DNA of 64,000 nucleotides from contig JACYFD010000003.1 of assembly GCA_014803435.1 (NCBI GenBank), forward strand, positions 448,159-512,158, read 5' to 3'. Position 1 is the stretch's first letter. Each line of letters opens with the position of its first letter. Below are positions 50,508-59,355 of the stretch, in pieces. Made by a program: the position numbers and the translations under genes. Under the pieces are notes generated by a model that was not told the DNA's origin, ran no database searches, and saw only the letters and a program-made list of their open reading frames with translations. The DNA comes from Cellulosimicrobium terreum. Lineage in GTDB: Bacteria; Actinomycetota; Actinomycetes; Actinomycetales; Cellulomonadaceae.

Positions 50508-52670
50508 TCAGCCCACGTCCTCGGCGGCCAGCGCGTCGGTGAGCAGCCCGACCAGGGCGTCGAGCTGCACGTCCGAGGACGACGTCACGTCCTCGTCCCG
50601 CGCTCCGTCCAGCGCCCGGGCGGCCAGCCCGGACTTGCTGTCGATCAGCCCGGCGATCCGGGAGTCGATGGTCTGCGCGGCGATGACCCGCCACGCCGTG
50701 ACGGGCTCGGACTGGCCGATCCGGTGGATCCGGTCGATGGCCTGGGTCTGCTCGGCGTCGGTCCAGGACAGCTCGGCCAGCACGAGGTTGGAGGCGACCT
50801 GGAGGTTGAGGCCCACGCCCGCGGCCGTCAGGGAGCACACGACGATCGACACGTCGGGGTCCCCCGTGAACGCGGCGATGTTCCGCTCGCGCACCGCGGG
50901 CGTCTGGTCGCCCCGGATCGACGCGTACCGGATCCCGCGGTCGGCGAACAGCTGCTCGGCCTGGTCCATCACGTCGATGTGCTTCGCGAAGAAGACCACC
51001 TTGCCGACGTTGTGGACGAGTTGGGCCGCGTAGTCGGCGGCCAGCCCGGCCTTCGCCTGGCCGATCCGGCGGACCATCGTGAAGACGTTCTCGCCACCGG
51101 CCTTGGAGCTCGAGTCCTTGAGCTCTGCCGCGGCGACCCGGCGCGCGAGGTCGAGGTCGATGCCGTCGGTGCCGATGCCGTCGGTGCCGACGTCGTCGGT
51201 GCGCGACTCCGCGATGGAGCGGTACCGGTCCACCAGGCGACTGGCGAGTGCAGCCTCGGCCGCACGGATCGAGCGACCCACCGCGCCGTCGAGCTCCACC
51301 GGCAGGTCCGCCACCCGGCGGGCCGGGATGTCGGCGACGACGTCGACCTTGCGGCGGCGCACGATGCCCATGTCGATCACCGCTGCTCGCGCCGCGGCCG
51401 AGAACCCGCGGTCGGCCGGGGTGAGCCCGGTGTCCTCGAGGGCCGTCATCAGCCTGCCGAGCGGCTTCGTCTCGTCGATCCAGCCGAGGAGCTGCCAGAT
51501 CGCCCGGAAGTCCTCGATGTCGTTGATCAGCGGGGTGCCGGTGAGCGCCATGAGCAGCGGCCGGGCCGTGCGGGCGCGGATCCGCTCGGAGAGGGCGAGC
51601 ACGTGCTGCGAGCGCTGCGAGCTCCGGTTCTTGATGAAGTGCGCCTCGTCGACGACCATGCCGCGGAAACCGAGGTCCCCGAGCCACCCGATGTGCCGGT
51701 CGAGGAGCTCGTAGTTCACGATCACGACGTCCGCGAACCCGTCCATCCGGTCGCCGTCACCATGGACGACGGTGGACCGACGCTGCGGCGTCCACAGCCC
51801 CACCTCGTGCGCCCAGTTCGTCTTCACGACGTTGGGGACCACGACCAGCAGCGGGTATGCGTCCGCCGCCTGGGCGGCCAGCAGGGCCTGGGCGGTCTTG
51901 CCGAGGCCGGGCTCGTCGGCGAGCAGGAACGTGCGATGGCCGCGGGTCGTGGCCGCGACGACCTGGGCCTGGTGCGGCATCAGCTCCCGGGCGTGGGGCG
52001 CGGACACCGCGGGGACGGCGGGCAGCGGCATGCAGGCGGGTGCGCCCGGGCCGGCGAGCTCGAAGGACCGGAAGAGCGGTTCGAGCAGCTCCCAGCCGGC
52101 CAGCCGGCGGGCCCGCGGAGCGCCCCGCTCGGCCGCGGCCTCGAAGTCCGGGGCCAGGAACGGGTTCGCGAGCTGGCGCGAGATCACCGACCGGGGCACG
52201 ACCTGGTTCTTCGCGGTCGGGGCCGGCGTGGGCGGCGGCGCGGGCGCGGGTTCCTCGGGCGGCTCCAGCCCGCCGGCACGCATCACCGTCGCCTTGAAGG
52301 TGCGCGCCGCGTCGGAGACGCGGGCGTCCTCGGCGAGCAGCGCGAGCAGCGAGGTGTCGCGGGCGGCGATCCTGGCCAGCTGCGTCGCCACACCGTCCAG
52401 GCGTCTGAGCTCCTGGTCACGCTTGGAGGCGGACAGCGTTCCGTCCGCCATCACCCGAGCGCGCTCCTCGCGCACGAGCAGTGCCACGACCTGGAACTTG
52501 GTGCGCACCGCAGGACGTGCCGGCGGTTGCCGGACCGCGTTGTCGACCTCGCGCGCGATGCCCGCGAGCACGGGGATGATCCCCTCCTCGGAGGGGCGCG
52601 GGGTGCGGCGTCGCGGGGCACCGGGATCGGTGCGCCCGCGGCCGGACCGGCGTCGGCCTGCTCCAGCCAC
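50508..52670 (-). CDS. SNF2-family DEAD/DEAH-box helicase
   Basis: 720 aa from the GTG at 52670, with AAGGAGG 4 nt upstream. An N-terminal helical region of about 230 residues with a Pro/Ala linker is followed by the helicase core: ADEPGLGKTAQ (motif I, near 250), VVVPNVVKTNW, NYELLDRHIG, VVDEAHFIKNR (motif II, near 335), LMALTGTPLIND (III), then the C-terminal lobe with FFAKHIDVMDQ, IRGDQTP, AAGVGLNLQVAS (V) and QAIDRIHRIGQ (VI). All catalytic motifs look intact, so it should be an ATP-driven DNA translocase. Its partner or role is unknown. It lies next to tRNA-Arg. Confidence 0.88.
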   Translation of the reverse strand: MAGAGRRRSGRGRTDPGAPRRRTPRPSEEGIIPVLAGIAREVDNAVRQPPARPAVRTKFQVVALLVREERARVMADGTLSASKRDQELRRLDGVATQLARIAARDTSLLALLAEDARVSDAARTFKATVMRAGGLEPPEEPAPAPPPTPAPTAKNQVVPRSVISRQLANPFLAPDFEAAAERGAPRARRLAGWELLEPLFRSFELAGPGAPACMPLPAVPAVSAPHARELMPHQAQVVAATTRGHRTFLLADEPGLGKTAQALLAAQAADAYPLLVVVPNVVKTNWAHEVGLWTPQRRSTVVHGDGDRMDGFADVVIVNYELLDRHIGWLGDLGFRGMVVDEAHFIKNRSSQRSQHVLALSERIRARTARPLLMALTGTPLINDIEDFRAIWQLLGWIDETKPLGRLMTALEDTGLTPADRGFSAAARAAVIDMGIVRRRKVDVVADIPARRVADLPVELDGAVGRSIRAAEAALASRLVDRYRSIAESRTDDVGTDGIGTDGIDLDLARRVAAAELKDSSSKAGGENVFTMVRRIGQAKAGLAADYAAQLVHNVGKVVFFAKHIDVMDQAEQLFADRGIRYASIRGDQTPAVRERNIAAFTGDPDVSIVVCSLTAAGVGLNLQVASNLVLAELSWTDAEQTQAIDRIHRIGQSEPVTAWRVIAAQTIDSRIAGLIDSKSGLAARALDGARDEDVTSSSDVQLDALVGLLTDALAAEDVG

Positions 52671-52899
52671 GTCTCCTCCTTCGTTCCGTTCCCACCGCGA
52701 CCACGACGCAGCGCGCCGGGTCCCGGCTCCCGACCGTCGGTCGGGAGCCGGGAGCGCGACGGGTGCCACTCGTCCGGCCATGCCGGCGCGGGCCCGCCGC
52801 CGTCCGCTCGACCGCGCGCACGCCAGGAGCCCGACGACGACCTCGACGACTCCTGCGTCCCGGTCACCGGCGGGCACTGCCGTGAACACGTCCACCCTG

Positions 52900-52972
52900 T
52901 GCGCCTGGGCAGATTCGAACTGCCGACACCCGCTTTAGGAGAGCGGTGCTCTATCCCCTGAGCTACAGGCGC
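52900..52972 (-). tRNA. argW: tRNA-Arg (CCT anticodon)
   Basis: 73 nt cloverleaf: acceptor stem GCGCCTG with CAGGCGC, D arm with AGCTCAGGGGATAGAGC, anticodon stem CCGCT/AGCGG with loop CTCCTAA (anticodon CCT, reading AGG), and T arm GGCAGTTCGAATCTGCC. Discriminator A; CCA not encoded. Confidence 0.95.
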
Positions 52973-53042
52973 ATGGCCCCGGGGCAGGGCCGCAGCACAG
53001 CCTAGCCGCCACGGCCCGTCCGACGCGAAGCGGTCGGGGTGC

Positions 53043-53909
53043 TCAGGAGCCGAGGACGGCCTTGAGAAACTCCTGGGTGCGCTCGTGCTTCGGCGCCGTG
53101 AACATCGTCTCCGGGTCCGCCTCCTCCACGATGTGCCCGTGGTCGAACATGAGGACACGGTTGGAGACCTCGCGCGCGAACTGCATCTCGTGGGTGACGA
53201 GGAGCATCGTGATGTCCGTCGTCTCCGCGATCTCGCGCAGGACGCCGAGGACGTCGGCGACGATCTCCGGGTCGAGAGCCGACGTGACCTCGTCGAGCAG
53301 GAGGATCTCCGGGTCCATCGCGAGCGCGCGGGCGATCGCCACCCGCTGCTGCTGCCCGCCGGAGAGCTGGTTCGTCCGGAAGTCCCGCTTCTCCGACATG
53401 CCCACCTGCTCGAGGAGCTGCTCCGCTCGCGCGACCGCCTCCGCCTTGGACTGCTTGAGCACGTGCACCGGGGCCTCGATGATGTTCTCCAGCACCGTCA
53501 TGTTCGGGAACAGGTTGAACTGCTGGAAGACCATCCCGACCCGGTTGCGCACGACGCGTCGCCGCTTCTCCGGGATCTCGACCCACTTCTTCCCCCGGTA
53601 CTCGTGCGTGTACGGGTCGCCGTCGACGAGGATGAGGCCGCCGTTCGCCTCCTCGAGGGTCATGAGGAGGCGCAGGATCGTCGTCTTGCCGGAGCCGGAC
53701 GGGCCGATCAGGGTCACCCGGTCGCCCTTGGCGACGCTGAAGCTCAGCCCGTCGAGCACGACGTTGTCGCCGAACCGCTTCACGACGTCGCGGAACTCGA
53801 TGGCGGGGGTGGTGTCCGAGGTCGTCGGCACGCTGTCCTCCGTGGTGGTCGCAGGTTCGATCGAAGGGTCGATCACTGGGTCGGTCACAGGGTCGGGCGT
53901 GTCAGGCAA
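53043..53909 (-). CDS. ehuA: Ectoine/hydroxyectoine-type ABC transporter ATPase
   Basis: 288 aa. The start is a TTG at 53909 with GGAG 7 nt upstream, overlapping the end of ehuD by 8 bp. An unusual Asp/Thr/Pro-rich N-terminal extension of about 35 residues precedes the ATPase: Walker A GPSGSGKTT, Q-loop FQQFNLFPNMTV, signature LSGGQQQR, Walker B ILLLDEVTSALDPE, H-loop VTHEM. This is the polar-amino-acid (PAAT) class. Assignment to ectoine uptake rests on the EhuB-like binding protein and gene order B-C-D-A. It energises import at the cytoplasmic face. Confidence 0.88.
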   Translation of the reverse strand: MPDTPDPVTDPVIDPSIEPATTTEDSVPTTSDTTPAIEFRDVVKRFGDNVVLDGLSFSVAKGDRVTLIGPSGSGKTTILRLLMTLEEANGGLILVDGDPYTHEYRGKKWVEIPEKRRRVVRNRVGMVFQQFNLFPNMTVLENIIEAPVHVLKQSKAEAVARAEQLLEQVGMSEKRDFRTNQLSGGQQQRVAIARALAMDPEILLLDEVTSALDPEIVADVLGVLREIAETTDITMLLVTHEMQFAREVSNRVLMFDHGHIVEEADPETMFTAPKHERTQEFLKAVLGS

Positions 53910-54543
53910 GGCGCCGCTCCATCCGTCGCACGAGGAGCGACGTCGGATAGCTCGCCGCCAGGAAGATCAGGCCGACCAGGGTGAGCGGCTCGATGTAGGA
54001 GAACGTGTTTGCCCCGAAGTTCTGCGCGGCCGCGAACATCTCGACCACGTAGATGGCGAACAGGAACGGCGTCTCCTTGAACATGGAGATCGCGTAGTTC
54101 CCCAGACCGGGCAGGGTCTTGCGGATCGCCTGCGGGAGCACGACCGCACGCCAGGTGCGCCCACGGGGGAGGTTGAGCGCCGTGGCGGCCTCCCACTGCC
54201 CGCGCGGCACCGCGTCGATTCCGGCGCGATAGACCTCGGACATGTACGTGGCGTAGTGCACGCCCAGCACCGCGCACCCGATGGCGAGCGTGGGGACCGC
54301 GGGCAGCAGGAGCGCGGCGAACACCAGCTGGACGAGCAGGGGCGTCGACCGGATGAACTCCACGACGACCCCGACGGGCACGGTGACCCACCTCGACCTG
54401 GACCGTCGCACGAGCGCGACGAGCAGACCGAGCACGGACGCGATGACCATGCCGACCACCGTCGCGAAGACCGTGATCTTGAAACCCTCGAGCAGCTGGG
54501 GAAGCACCTCCCAGGCGCGCTCCCAGCTCCAGACGCCACTCAT
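53902..54543 (-). CDS. ehuD: Ectoine/hydroxyectoine-type ABC transporter permease
   Basis: 213 aa PAAT-type permease with about five membrane helices (ITVFATVVGMVIASVLGLLVALV first). The HisM/GlnP-type loop is present as EFIRSTPLLVQLVF, with the EAA motif YRAGIDAVPRGQWEAATALN that contacts the ATPase. It overlaps ehuC by 4 bp (ATGA) and ehuA by 8 bp, so translation of the whole operon is coupled. Confidence 0.88.
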   Translation of the reverse strand: MSGVWSWERAWEVLPQLLEGFKITVFATVVGMVIASVLGLLVALVRRSRSRWVTVPVGVVVEFIRSTPLLVQLVFAALLLPAVPTLAIGCAVLGVHYATYMSEVYRAGIDAVPRGQWEAATALNLPRGRTWRAVVLPQAIRKTLPGLGNYAISMFKETPFLFAIYVVEMFAAAQNFGANTFSYIEPLTLVGLIFLAASYPTSLLVRRMERRLA

Positions 54544-55268
54544 GAGGCACCTCCTCTCGCGGTCGTGGGCACCGGTGCGAGCCGCAGCACCTCACGCAAC
54601 GAGGGACCGGCACCGAGCCGGTTCTTGGCCCGCACCTCGAGCGCGTTCATCCCCAGCGTCAGGAGGTAGGCGATCGCGAAGTACACCAGGAGGCCGACCG
54701 TGTAGGAGAACACCGTGTCCTGGGTGCTCAGACGCAGCTGCTCGGTGAAGAAGTTCACGTCGTGGAGGAAGATGTAGGTCGCCAGCGCCGAGCCCTTGAG
54801 CAGCTGGATCAGCAGGTTGGTGAGCAACGGGATCATCAGCGCCCACGCCTGCGGGAAGATCACGCGGCGGATCCGGTGCACCGGTCCCAGGTTGAGCGCC
54901 GTCGACGCCTCCCACTGCCCGACCGGCACCGAGTTGATGGAGCCGCGGACCACCTCGGCGCCGTACGCGCCGTAGTTCAGCCCGAGGGCCACGATCCCCA
55001 CGGCCATCGACTCCATCTTGAACCCGAACACGGGCAGGACGAAGAACAGCCAGAAGAACTGGACCACGAGCGAGGTCCCGCGGAAGAACTCTACGACGAC
55101 CCGGGAGGGCCCGCGCACCCACAGGGTGCGGGTGCGCGAGCCGAACCCGAGCAGCAGGGCGACGACCATGGCGAGGATCGCGCCACCGACCGTCAGCTGG
55201 AGCGTGACGACGACGCTCTCTCCCAGGCGTGGGAGCCGGTCGAGGAGCGTCTGGAGATTGTCGGACAT
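54540..55268 (-). CDS. ehuC: Ectoine/hydroxyectoine-type ABC transporter permease
   Basis: 242 aa from the ATG at 55268. PAAT permease with helices beginning VVVTLQLTVGGAILAMVVALLLG, the EFFRGTSLVVQFFWLFFVLP loop and the EAA segment VRGSINSVPVGQWEASTALN. The C-terminal cytosolic tail (VRAKNRLGAGPSLREVLRL) is typical of EhuC. It starts 4 bp after the ehuB stop and overlaps ehuD. Confidence 0.88.
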   Translation of the reverse strand: MSDNLQTLLDRLPRLGESVVVTLQLTVGGAILAMVVALLLGFGSRTRTLWVRGPSRVVVEFFRGTSLVVQFFWLFFVLPVFGFKMESMAVGIVALGLNYGAYGAEVVRGSINSVPVGQWEASTALNLGPVHRIRRVIFPQAWALMIPLLTNLLIQLLKGSALATYIFLHDVNFFTEQLRLSTQDTVFSYTVGLLVYFAIAYLLTLGMNALEVRAKNRLGAGPSLREVLRLAPVPTTARGGAS

Positions 55269-55272
55269 CCGG

Positions 55273-56226
55273 TCAGGAGTCCTGGCCGAGCTCCGCGCCC
55301 AGCTCGTCGGCGATCGCCTCGAGGTCACCCTCGCAGAGCATCTCGGCCGTCAGGCCCTCGATGGGACGCTCGGCCTCGGTGAACCCGAACGGGCCGAGGA
55401 CGTCCTCGTACGTCTGCGGGTCGGAGACGATCTCCGCGAGCTGCTCGTTGTAGGCGTCGAGCAGGTCGGTGTCGCCCTGGCGGAACACGGTGGCACCGGC
55501 GCCGATCTGCGGCACCCCGTCGATGACGGCGACGAACGCGTCGGTCGCCTCGACCCCGTCCGCCTTCTCCGCGAGCGCACGCAGCGAGATGCCGGTGAGC
55601 GCGAACGCGTCGGCACGACCGGACGTGACGGCGTCCAGCCCGTCCTGCGGGCTGCCGACCTGGATCGCCTCCACGCCGGTCTTCTCGGCGTAGCCCGCCT
55701 CGATGGCGCCGCCCATGACCGCGAGCTTCACGTCGGCGTCGACCGCGGACTGCCAGTCGGTCAGGGCGTCGGGGTTGCCGTCGGGGACGAGGAACGCCGT
55801 GGTGTACATGATCTCGGGCTCGCTGAACGCGGCCTGCTCGCAGCGCTCGGGCAGGATCGACATGCCCGCGCTGATCGAGTCGAAGCGGTCGGCGTTCAGG
55901 CCCGGGATGAGCGAGTTCCACTCGGTGAGCGTGCCCTCGACGGAGTCGATGCCGAGCTCGCCGTAGATGGCCTCGTTCAGTGCGACGGCGGCGCCCGTGA
56001 GCTCGCCGCTGTCGTCCTGGTAGCTGTAGGGCTCCTCGCCGGCGAACCCGACGGTGATGGACCCCTGGTCCTGCAGCGCGCCGAGCGTTCCGCCGCCCGA
56101 CGTCTCGCCGCCGTTCCCGCCGCCGTCGTCGACGCTCGAGCAGGCGGTGGTGACCGCGAGGATGCCGACGGCGCTCGCGGCGAGCAGCGTGCGACGTCGG
56201 GTGGCGGTGGATCGCGTGGAAGTCAT
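55273..56226 (-). CDS. ehuB: Ectoine/hydroxyectoine-binding lipoprotein
   Basis: 317 aa extracytoplasmic solute-binding protein (family 3). The signal peptide has an Arg-rich start (TRRRTLLAAS) and lipobox-like TTAC (Cys29), then a Gly/Asp linker. The body has GSITVGFAGEEPYSYQDDSG, LTEWNSLIPGLNADRFDSIS and AGMSILPERCEQAAFSEP, which match EhuB-type proteins, including the conserved RC pair (PERCEQ). AAGGGA lies before the ATG. It is the first gene of ehuBCDA and diverges from a GntR regulator. Ectoine specificity is inferred from similarity and order; a related polar amino acid is possible. Confidence 0.87.
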   Translation of the reverse strand: MTSTRSTATRRRTLLAASAVGILAVTTACSSVDDGGGNGGETSGGGTLGALQDQGSITVGFAGEEPYSYQDDSGELTGAAVALNEAIYGELGIDSVEGTLTEWNSLIPGLNADRFDSISAGMSILPERCEQAAFSEPEIMYTTAFLVPDGNPDALTDWQSAVDADVKLAVMGGAIEAGYAEKTGVEAIQVGSPQDGLDAVTSGRADAFALTGISLRALAEKADGVEATDAFVAVIDGVPQIGAGATVFRQGDTDLLDAYNEQLAEIVSDPQTYEDVLGPFGFTEAERPIEGLTAEMLCEGDLEAIADELGAELGQDS

Positions 56227-56315
56227 GGTTCCCTTCGTGCCCGTCGGCGCACGAGGCGGCCGACGGTCGTGGGTGGCTGGACGATCGAACACGTTAACGG
56301 CATGTCGACCAATCG

Positions 56316-56352
56316 ACAATCCGACCGTCCTACTGTCGGATTGTCTACAATC
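56316..56352. promoter_or_regulatory. Overlapping palindromes, candidate operator for GntR regulator of ehu
   Basis: ACAATCCGAC-N9-GTCGGATTGT is a perfect 10-bp inverted repeat (56316-56344), and GATTGT-CT-ACAATC a perfect 6+2+6 palindrome (56339-56352). The half-site CAATCSGAC thus occurs three times. The 380-bp gene-free interval 56227-56606 holds nothing else I recognise apart from the ribosome sites. Confidence 0.6.
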
Positions 56353-56606
56353 GGACGTCAGCCGGGTGCTCGTGCGTCTCGGTGCCCCTCGCGGCCGCTC
56401 GTTCCCGAGTCCGCGACGACGGCCCTGACCTGCACGGACGCGCGGTCCTCGACCATCGCTCGACACGCACCACGAGCACTCGACCGCGGTCCCCGTCCTG
56501 GCCGCCGACAGGGGATGATGTGATACCGGATCGTGACCTCGACCACCCGGCCCACGCAGCACCCACAGCCAGTCCCGCACCGTACGAACCCAGGGAAGGA
56601 GAGCCG

Positions 56607-57371
56607 ATGAGCCCCACCTCGCGCGCGCCGCTCGGCACCGCACCGTTCCTCTCACCGGTGACACGGCCGTCGACGGTCGACCTCATCGTGCGCGAGCTGC
56701 GCGACGCCATCTACTCCGGCGCCCTGCGCGTGGGCACGCCGATCCGCGAGGTCGAGATCGCGAGCCAGCTGGGCGTGAGCCGCGGCCCTTTCCGCGAGGC
56801 CGCGCAACGCCTCGTCCAGGAGGGTCTGCTCACCGCGACGCCCGGCCGGGGGCTGAGCGTCGTGACGATCGGCCGCGAGCGCATCCCAGCCCTCTACGCG
56901 GCGCGTGCGACCGTGGAGACCACGGCGGCCCGCCTGGCCGTGGCCCGCGCCTCCGCCTCCGAGGTCGCGGCGGTCCGTGGCGCGTACGACGCGCTCGTCG
57001 GGGCCGGCCTGTCCGAGGACGCGCGGCGCATCGGCGACGCCGACCTCACCCTGCACTGGACGCTCGTCGCGGCCGCGGGCAACCCGTGGCTCCTGCGGTG
57101 GATGACGACGCTCATCGTCGAGGTGCGCGTCGCGAGCTTCACCGTGAGCGACGAGTACGCGGTGCGTCGTGACTCCGCCGAGTCGCACACCGAGATCGTC
57201 GAGCTGCTCGAGGCGCGCGACGCCGACGCGCTCGTCGCCGCGATCACCGCGAACCTCGACGCTGCGGTCGAGCGCCTCACCGCACCGCAGGACGCGGACG
57301 TCGAGACGCTCGAGGAGCCCCACCCCGTCCCGCCGCCGCGGCTCGACCCGATCGAGCCGACCGGCCTCTGA
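56607..57371 (+). CDS. GntR-family regulator, FCD (FadR-like) subgroup
   Basis: 254 aa from the ATG at 56607 (GGAAGGAG 5 nt upstream). The winged helix is near residues 17-80 (DLIVRELRDAIYSGALRVG, REVEIASQLGVSRGPFREAA, LVQEGLLTATPGRG), followed by an FCD helical domain. The usual metal-ligand positions are in ADLTLHWTLVAAAGN and HTEIVELLEARDADAL. It diverges from ehuB with palindromes between them, so it very likely controls ectoine uptake and itself; the effector may be ectoine or a breakdown product. Confidence 0.87.
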   Translation: MSPTSRAPLGTAPFLSPVTRPSTVDLIVRELRDAIYSGALRVGTPIREVEIASQLGVSRGPFREAAQRLVQEGLLTATPGRGLSVVTIGRERIPALYAARATVETTAARLAVARASASEVAAVRGAYDALVGAGLSEDARRIGDADLTLHWTLVAAAGNPWLLRWMTTLIVEVRVASFTVSDEYAVRRDSAESHTEIVELLEARDADALVAAITANLDAAVERLTAPQDADVETLEEPHPVPPPRLDPIEPTGL

Positions 57372-57381
57372 CAGGTCGCGG

Positions 57382-57975
57382 TCAGGGCCTCGTCAGGACG
57401 ACGAAGCGGTACCGCAGCCCCGTCGTCGAGGTCAGCCACTCCCCCGGTGCACGGTGCCAGGACACCGGCACGTCGGGCGCGTACGTGTCCCCCTCGACGA
57501 CGGTGTCGATCTCCGTCACGACGCACCGGTCCGCGTGCTCGACCGTCGCGGTGTAGAGCTGCGCGCCACCGATGACCCACACCTCGCCGACCCGGCCCTG
57601 ATCGCCGAGGTCTGCAGGCCCGTTCCGGGCGACCTCGCGCGCGACGGCGAGCGCCGTCTCGACCGACCCGGCCACGCGCACGAGGTCAGGAGCCGTGCGC
57701 GCCGCGGGATCGCCGTCGGGCACCCAGTCCGCCTGCCGTGTCACGACGACGTTGGTGCGACCGGGAAGCGGCCGGAACCGGGGCGGCAGGGACTCCCACG
57801 TGCGACGCCCCATGACGACGGGGTGCCCGGACGTGACCCCCCTGAAGTGCGCGGAGTCCTCGGGCAGGCGCCAGGGCATGGCCCCGCCCGCCCCGATGAC
57901 GGGCCGCCCCGCCGAGTCGCGCGCCTGCGCCCAGATCAGGCCGAGCACCGGTCGAGGGCTCACGTCGTCCCTCAT
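57382..57975 (-). CDS. folA: Dihydrofolate reductase
   Basis: 197 aa from the ATG at 57975, which overlaps the thyA stop by 4 bp (ATGA). NADPH-dependent reduction of dihydrofolate. Motifs are [35 protein letters not shown] (substrate Asp/Glu in LPED), the NADPH site [12 protein letters not shown] with RTNVVVTR, and [14 protein letters not shown]. It is slightly longer than the 160-aa norm because of loop insertions around residues 85-120. It regenerates the folate oxidised by thyA. Confidence 0.94.
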   Translation of the reverse strand: MRDDVSPRPVLGLIWAQARDSAGRPVIGAGGAMPWRLPEDSAHFRGVTSGHPVVMGRRTWESLPPRFRPLPGRTNVVVTRQADWVPDGDPAARTAPDLVRVAGSVETALAVAREVARNGPADLGDQGRVGEVWVIGGAQLYTATVEHADRCVVTEIDTVVEGDTYAPDVPVSWHRAPGEWLTSTTGLRYRFVVLTRP

Positions 57976-58790
57976 ACCGCGATGGGCGCCTTGATCGTCG
58001 GGTGGTGCTCGTACCCGACGACCTCGATGTCCTCGTACTCGTACGCGTCGATCGAGCCGCGCGGCGCGAGCCGGAGCGTCGGGTACGGGTACGGCGTGCG
58101 CGTGAGCTGCTCGCGCACCTGCTCGACGTGGTTGTCGTAGATGTGCACGTCGCCACCGGTCCAGACGAAGTCGCCCACCTCGAGGCCGGTCTGCGCCGCG
58201 ACCATGTGGACGAGCAGCGCGTACGACGCGATGTTGAACGGCACGCCGAGGAACAGGTCGGCCGAGCGCTGGTAGAGCTGGCACGAGAGCCGCCCGTCGG
58301 CGACGTAGAACTGGAAGAACGCGTGGCACGGCGGGAGAGCCATGGTCGAGAGCTCCGAGACGTTCCACGCCGAGACGATGTGCCGTCGTGAGTCGGGGTT
58401 CGAGCGGATCTGCTCGATGACCTGCGCGACCTGGTCGACGTGGCGCCCGTCCGGCGTCGGCCACGAGCGCCACTGCACGCCGTAGACGGGGCCGAGCTCG
58501 CCGTCGTCGTCCGCCCACTCGTCCCAGATCGTGACCCCGTGCTCCTGGAGCCAGCGCACGTTCGAGTCCCCGCGCAGGAACCACAGCAGCTCGTACGCGA
58601 TCGACCTCAGGTGGACCCGCTTGGTCGTGACGAGCGGGAAGCCCTGCGAGAGGTCGTACCGGATCTGCCGACCGAAGACGCTGCGCGTGCCCGTCCCGGT
58701 CCGGTCGCCCTTGGGCGTGCCGTGGTCCAGCACGTCGCGCAGGAGGTCCTCGTACGGGGTCGGGACGGGTGTCGGTACGTCGGTGGCCAC
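57972..58790 (-). CDS. thyA: Thymidylate synthase
   Basis: 272 aa from the GTG at 58790, placed 7 nt after a TAGACT box. The in-frame extension upstream to 58904 is not family-like. dUMP methylation with methylene-THF. Motifs are [14 protein letters not shown], the catalytic Cys155 in [28 protein letters not shown] and the dUMP/folate-contacting [17 protein letters not shown]. It is the first gene of the coupled thyA-folA pair. Confidence 0.96.
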   Translation of the reverse strand: MATDVPTPVPTPYEDLLRDVLDHGTPKGDRTGTGTRSVFGRQIRYDLSQGFPLVTTKRVHLRSIAYELLWFLRGDSNVRWLQEHGVTIWDEWADDDGELGPVYGVQWRSWPTPDGRHVDQVAQVIEQIRSNPDSRRHIVSAWNVSELSTMALPPCHAFFQFYVADGRLSCQLYQRSADLFLGVPFNIASYALLVHMVAAQTGLEVGDFVWTGGDVHIYDNHVEQVREQLTRTPYPYPTLRLAPRGSIDAYEYEDIEVVGYEHHPTIKAPIAV

Positions 58791-58797
58791 GGCCGCC

Positions 58798-58803
58798 AGT
58801 CTA
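58798..58803 (-). promoter_or_regulatory. -10 element TAGACT, leaderless start of thyA
   Basis: Minus-strand TAGACT ends 7 nt before the GTG at 58790. Confidence 0.5.
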
Positions 58804-58902
58804 GGCGGGTCGGCCTCTCGGCGTGCGAGGTGCACCCACCTCTGCCAGTGTTCACGGTCGTAGGGGGAAAAGCTCACACATCCGACGAAACGGAGATTTA
58901 CC

Positions 58903-59166
58903 ATGGGTTGGCTCGCCTACATCGTGCTCGGGCTCATCGCCGGACTCATCGCGCGCTTCGTCCTCCCCGGCAAGCAGACCAGCTCGCTGCTCATCACGAT
59001 CCTGCTCGGCATCCTCGGCGCGCTCCTCGGTGGATGGCTCGGTACCGTGCTCTTCGGCACGAGCCTCGGCGACCTCGGCGACTTCCGCACGTGGCTCCTC
59101 GCCATCCTGGGCTCGCTCATCACCCTCGGCGTGTACGGCGCGCTCACGAAGCGCAGCCACGCCTGA
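58903..59166 (+). CDS. GlsB/YeaQ/YmgE-family small membrane protein
   Basis: 87 aa with three short hydrophobic segments: [40 protein letters not shown] and [19 protein letters not shown]. This is the transglycosylase-associated (PF04226) pattern, with the conserved GLIAG and [12 protein letters not shown] turns. Family members are stress-induced in enterobacteria, but the biochemical function is unproven. CGGAG lies 7 nt before the ATG. Divergent from thyA, terminated by the hairpin at 59183. Confidence 0.9.
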   Translation: MGWLAYIVLGLIAGLIARFVLPGKQTSSLLITILLGILGALLGGWLGTVLFGTSLGDLGDFRTWLLAILGSLITLGVYGALTKRSHA

Positions 59167-59182
59167 CCCGACCGCACACCCC

Positions 59183-59220
59183 GCGGGCCTGGCGCCGTCC
59201 TCGGACGGCACCGGGCCCGC
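59183..59220 (+). terminator. Long GC hairpin after YeaQ-like gene
   Basis: GCGGGCC pairs with GGGCCCGC, and the inner GCCGTCC with GGACGGC, across a 2-nt loop, 17 bp after the stop. No T-run follows. Confidence 0.6.
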
Positions 59221-59355
59221 CGTGGTCTCCGGGCACCTCGTCCAGGCGGCAGGCTCGCGCACCCACCGACGTGACGTACCTCATGTCACGGACTCGTGCG
59301 CTGCGCGGTCGAGGTGGTGAGAGCGCGCAGAGGGCGCGCCGCACAGGAGGCGGTC

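Noticed and set aside
50508-52972. Integrated mobile element at tRNA-Arg carrying the SNF2 helicase
   Set aside because: There is no integrase, no duplicated tRNA 3' end, and no base-composition break that I can see. The helicase reads as ordinary host DNA.
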